64,000 nucleotides of DNA, taken from the NCBI RefSeq assembly GCF_029910655.1, contig NZ_CP123897.1, forward strand, positions 4,825,547 through 4,889,546. The letters are read 5' to 3'. This DNA is from Methylomonas sp. UP202. Its GTDB lineage: Bacteria > Pseudomonadota > Gammaproteobacteria > Methylococcales > Methylomonadaceae. The notes below the pieces were generated by a model, which did no database searches, was not told the origin of the DNA, and saw nothing but the letters and a program-made list of their open reading frames with translations. The translations under genes and the position numbers were made by a program. How positions within the stretch are numbered: the first letter of the stretch is position 1; each line of letters begins with the position of its first letter. Positions 61,661 to 64,000 of this stretch are shown piece by piece.

Positions 61661-63970
61661 ATGAGTTTCCAAGGCGAATTAACCGATTTCAGCGACGGCT
61701 ATTTGTCGGGCTGGGTCTGCGACGCCACGCGGTTACAGGAACGCGTCGTCGTCGAAATCCATGGCGACGACTATCCGTTGGCGCTAATCCACGCTCATTT
61801 TTGGCTGCCGCAATCGCAGACCATCGGGGATGGTTGCTACGGCTTTCGCGTCGCATTACCGGCCTCGAAATTGCGCGGCATTAGTCGCTTGCGCGCCAGA
61901 GTCGCCAATAGCGAATTCTGGCTGAACGGCACTATTTATCTGAACCGAACCCAAACTCGACCGACCTCGACACTGCTCGGCAGCGTCGCGAATACACGAG
62001 GATTGAAACTCACCGGCTGGGCCTGGAATTCCGCCAGACCAGATCAATCGGTACGCCTAAGTGTTTTCGTGGACGATAAATTGATCGGGGAGGTCCACGC
62101 CGATCAGCGGCGCGCGGATTTGATCGACATGGGTTTAGGCAACGGCCGGCACGGTTTTAGTTACACCCTGCCGTTTGCCTATGCCGACGGCGACAGCCAC
62201 GAAGTCCGGGTATTGAACGAACAAGGCCAAAACCTGCCTGGCAGCCCACTCACGGTGGCCACGGCCCCGCTATTGCCGGAGCAACTCGTCGAGGCGGACC
62301 CCGTGTTGTTGCCTGATCAACGGCGCCTGCTCGCGAAACAGTTCTTAAAATACCGAGATTATTTGCCGATGTCGGTGGATTTTTCGGCGTATCCGGATTG
62401 GGCCGCATGCTATCCGCCTGAAGCGATCCGGACGCCGATCGACTGCCAACAAGACTTATTGATCGTGGTGTTTGGCGACGGTGATTTGCAAAAAACCTTG
62501 GATAGCTTGGCTTCGCAAAGCTGGCAGGGTTTCGAGGTATTGGCACAGGGCGAAGGCAACTTCGCCGATTCCCGCCTGACCGTGGTCGATAGCCGAGCGT
62601 GGCCCGAAGCCATCAGACATAAATTAAGCCAACACGACGGCTTGTTGAGCTTTATCGAGGCGGGCGACACTTTGCCGGCATCGGCGCTAGCCCGAATCGG
62701 CAGCGTGTTCGCCGATCCGGCGGTTCGGATAGCCTACAGCGATTGCCTGCTGCATCGCCAGCCATCGACCATCGAACCCTGGTTCAAGCCGAACTGGGAC
62801 CTGAATTTGTTCCTGAGCCAAGACCTGCTTCAGCATCTATTCGCGGTGCGAAGCGGGCTATTACCGCTGGACTCGGTGTGGCTGGAATACCCGGAGTGCT
62901 GGCCATGGCTGGCGGTCCGCGAGCTTGCCGACCAGGAGCGAACCGCGTCGGCGATCAAACACCTGCCGGAAGTGTTATACCACCGTCATCAAGCCAGTCG
63001 CTCCCCAGCATTGGACGAGGCGATTGCCGAGTGCCTGCCCGCAATCGCGCCAGGCAGCCGCATCGAAACCCGGATCGCCGAGAACGCGTTCAGAGTAATG
63101 CGCTGGCGGCAACCGGCAATCTGGCCGACGGTCAGCCTAATCATTCCGACGCGCGATCATCGAATCCTACTGGAAAAATGTATCGAGAGCTTAAAGAAAA
63201 CCGACTACTCCTATCTGGAAATCATCGTCGTCGACAACGACTCGCAAGACAAAGCAACCCTCAAGTATTTATCCCAACTTAAAAAAGCCGGCATTCGCAT
63301 CATTCCCTACCCGCATCGCTTCAATTACTCAGCGATTAATAACCATGCGGTTACCCTAGCAACAGGCGAAATAATCGGCTTAATCAACGACGATATCGAG
63401 GCGATCCATGCTGACTGGTTAAAAAACATGGTTACCCAGTTGCTAAGGCCGGACATCGGCGCGGTCGGCGCAAAGTTGTTGTGGCCCAACGGCATGGTCC
63501 AACATGGCGGCGTTTTGCTGGGATTACACGGTTTAGCCGGCCATATCGGCAACTTGTGGGACGAATCCGATTTGGGATATTTCGGCTATAATCAGTTAAT
63601 CCGCGAAGTTAGCGCGGTTACCGCCGCCTGTTTAATCTGCCGAAAATCGGATTATTTGGCATTGGGCGGCCTGGATGCCCAGGCGTTTCCGGTAGCGTTC
63701 AATGACGTGGATTTTTGTTTGCGGCTTGGAGACTCGGGCAAAAAAATCGTCTGGACGCCTGAAGCCAGATTATGGCATGCGGAATCGGCCAGTCGAGGAC
63801 GGGACGATACGCCGGAAAAACGCGCCCGACTGGAGAAGGAAAAATCGGCATTGCGCGGACGCTGGGCGAACCGACTGTTTTTCGACCCCTACTATAATAA
63901 CAATCTTAACTTGGACCGCTATTCGCACGATGGCTTGGCATTTCCGCCTCGAACTCGCCGGCATCGCTAG
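61661..63970 (+). CDS. Multidomain glycosyltransferase (two beta-rich domains, degenerate and active GT2 domains)
   Basis: A 769-residue protein. Two related beta-rich domains lie at about 7-95 (FSDGYLSGWVCDATRLQERVVVEI) and 113-200 (GLKLTGWAWNSARPDQSVRLSVFVDDK to LPGSPLTVA). Residues 262-460 look like a GT2 fold lacking a clear DxD. The C-terminal domain from about 485 is a complete GT2: VSLIIPTRDHRILLEKCIESLKKTDYSYLEIIVVDNDS, GLINDDIEAIHADWLKNM with DD near 576, and FNDVDFCLRL then EARLWHAESASRG, in sections. The start is 10 nt after the previous stop, so the two genes form an operon. Sugar and acceptor are unknown. Confidence 0.88.
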   Translation: MSFQGELTDFSDGYLSGWVCDATRLQERVVVEIHGDDYPLALIHAHFWLPQSQTIGDGCYGFRVALPASKLRGISRLRARVANSEFWLNGTIYLNRTQTRPTSTLLGSVANTRGLKLTGWAWNSARPDQSVRLSVFVDDKLIGEVHADQRRADLIDMGLGNGRHGFSYTLPFAYADGDSHEVRVLNEQGQNLPGSPLTVATAPLLPEQLVEADPVLLPDQRRLLAKQFLKYRDYLPMSVDFSAYPDWAACYPPEAIRTPIDCQQDLLIVVFGDGDLQKTLDSLASQSWQGFEVLAQGEGNFADSRLTVVDSRAWPEAIRHKLSQHDGLLSFIEAGDTLPASALARIGSVFADPAVRIAYSDCLLHRQPSTIEPWFKPNWDLNLFLSQDLLQHLFAVRSGLLPLDSVWLEYPECWPWLAVRELADQERTASAIKHLPEVLYHRHQASRSPALDEAIAECLPAIAPGSRIETRIAENAFRVMRWRQPAIWPTVSLIIPTRDHRILLEKCIESLKKTDYSYLEIIVVDNDSQDKATLKYLSQLKKAGIRIIPYPHRFNYSAINNHAVTLATGEIIGLINDDIEAIHADWLKNMVTQLLRPDIGAVGAKLLWPNGMVQHGGVLLGLHGLAGHIGNLWDESDLGYFGYNQLIREVSAVTAACLICRKSDYLALGGLDAQAFPVAFNDVDFCLRLGDSGKKIVWTPEARLWHAESASRGRDDTPEKRARLEKEKSALRGRWANRLFFDPYYNNNLNLDRYSHDGLAFPPRTRRHR

Positions 63971-63988
63971 CCCCAACTGTCCTTTCCT

Positions 63989-64000
63989 ATGAAAATCCTA
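63989..64000 (+). CDS. Start of a further gene, cut by the right edge
   Basis: ATGAAAATCCTA begins 18 nt after the previous stop and encodes MKIL, a common start for GT-B glycosyltransferases. Only four codons are visible, so identity and even coding status are uncertain. Confidence 0.3.

Overview
The window reads as chromosomal DNA of a gammaproteobacterial methylotroph or methanotroph, most like Methylomonas and its relatives. This is an inference from gene content: a formaldehyde-activating-enzyme homologue, a periplasmic methanethiol oxidase (SBP56) with its maturation protein, a nif-type flavodoxin group, an exosortase-A (XrtA/EpsH) exopolysaccharide locus, and the gammaproteobacterial rpsU-dnaG-rpoD operon. 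No 16S rRNA or methane monooxygenase gene is present to confirm it.

Region 1 (1-18987) is most of an XrtA-type exopolysaccharide locus. On the minus strand, in transcription order from about 15.4 kb to the left edge, lie a cyclic-nucleotide-binding protein, an acyltransferase, the TPR lipoprotein PrsT, an outer-membrane export lipoprotein, a chain-length determinant, a tyrosine autokinase, a beta-barrel-like protein, an AAA ATPase, UDP-GlcNAc 2-epimerase, a polysaccharide deacetylase, a FemAB-like protein, two glycosyltransferases and a truncated asparagine-synthase-type amidotransferase. The kinase/sigma-54 regulator pair PrsK-PrsR diverges to the right. The exosortase itself and PEP-CTERM target proteins are not in the window.

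Region 2 (19.0-22.2 kb, minus) is a compact group linked to nitrogen fixation: flavodoxin, [4Fe-4S] leucine-rich-variant protein, SUFU-like protein, ankyrin protein, then a divergent Fae homologue. Region 3 (22.5-29.4 kb) is accessory: a zinc-ribbon/PD-(D/E)xK protein, a SCO-MauG fusion next to methanethiol oxidase, a small DUF4242 protein, an AT-rich hypothetical gene, a toxin-antitoxin pair whose toxin is frameshifted, and a TetR regulator. The same palindrome lies upstream of tetR and of the DUF4242 gene.

Region 4 (29.5-45.5 kb) holds dcd, a large GH15/phosphorylase-kinase-like protein with glucokinase, a PAS-GGDEF-EAL protein, a lytic transglycosylase, small envelope proteins, a bioA-rsmE-CPBP protease cluster and a TonB-dependent receptor. 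Region 5 (45.5-56 kb) is core housekeeping: metK-ahcY, tRNA-Ile2, rpsU-yqeY-dnaG-rpoD, tsaD, plsY, folB-folK and a pteridine reductase. Region 6 (56.2-64.0 kb) holds small envelope proteins, an RTX repeat protein with a strong terminator, and two large multidomain glycosyltransferases that share a repeated beta-rich domain. A further gene begins at the right edge.
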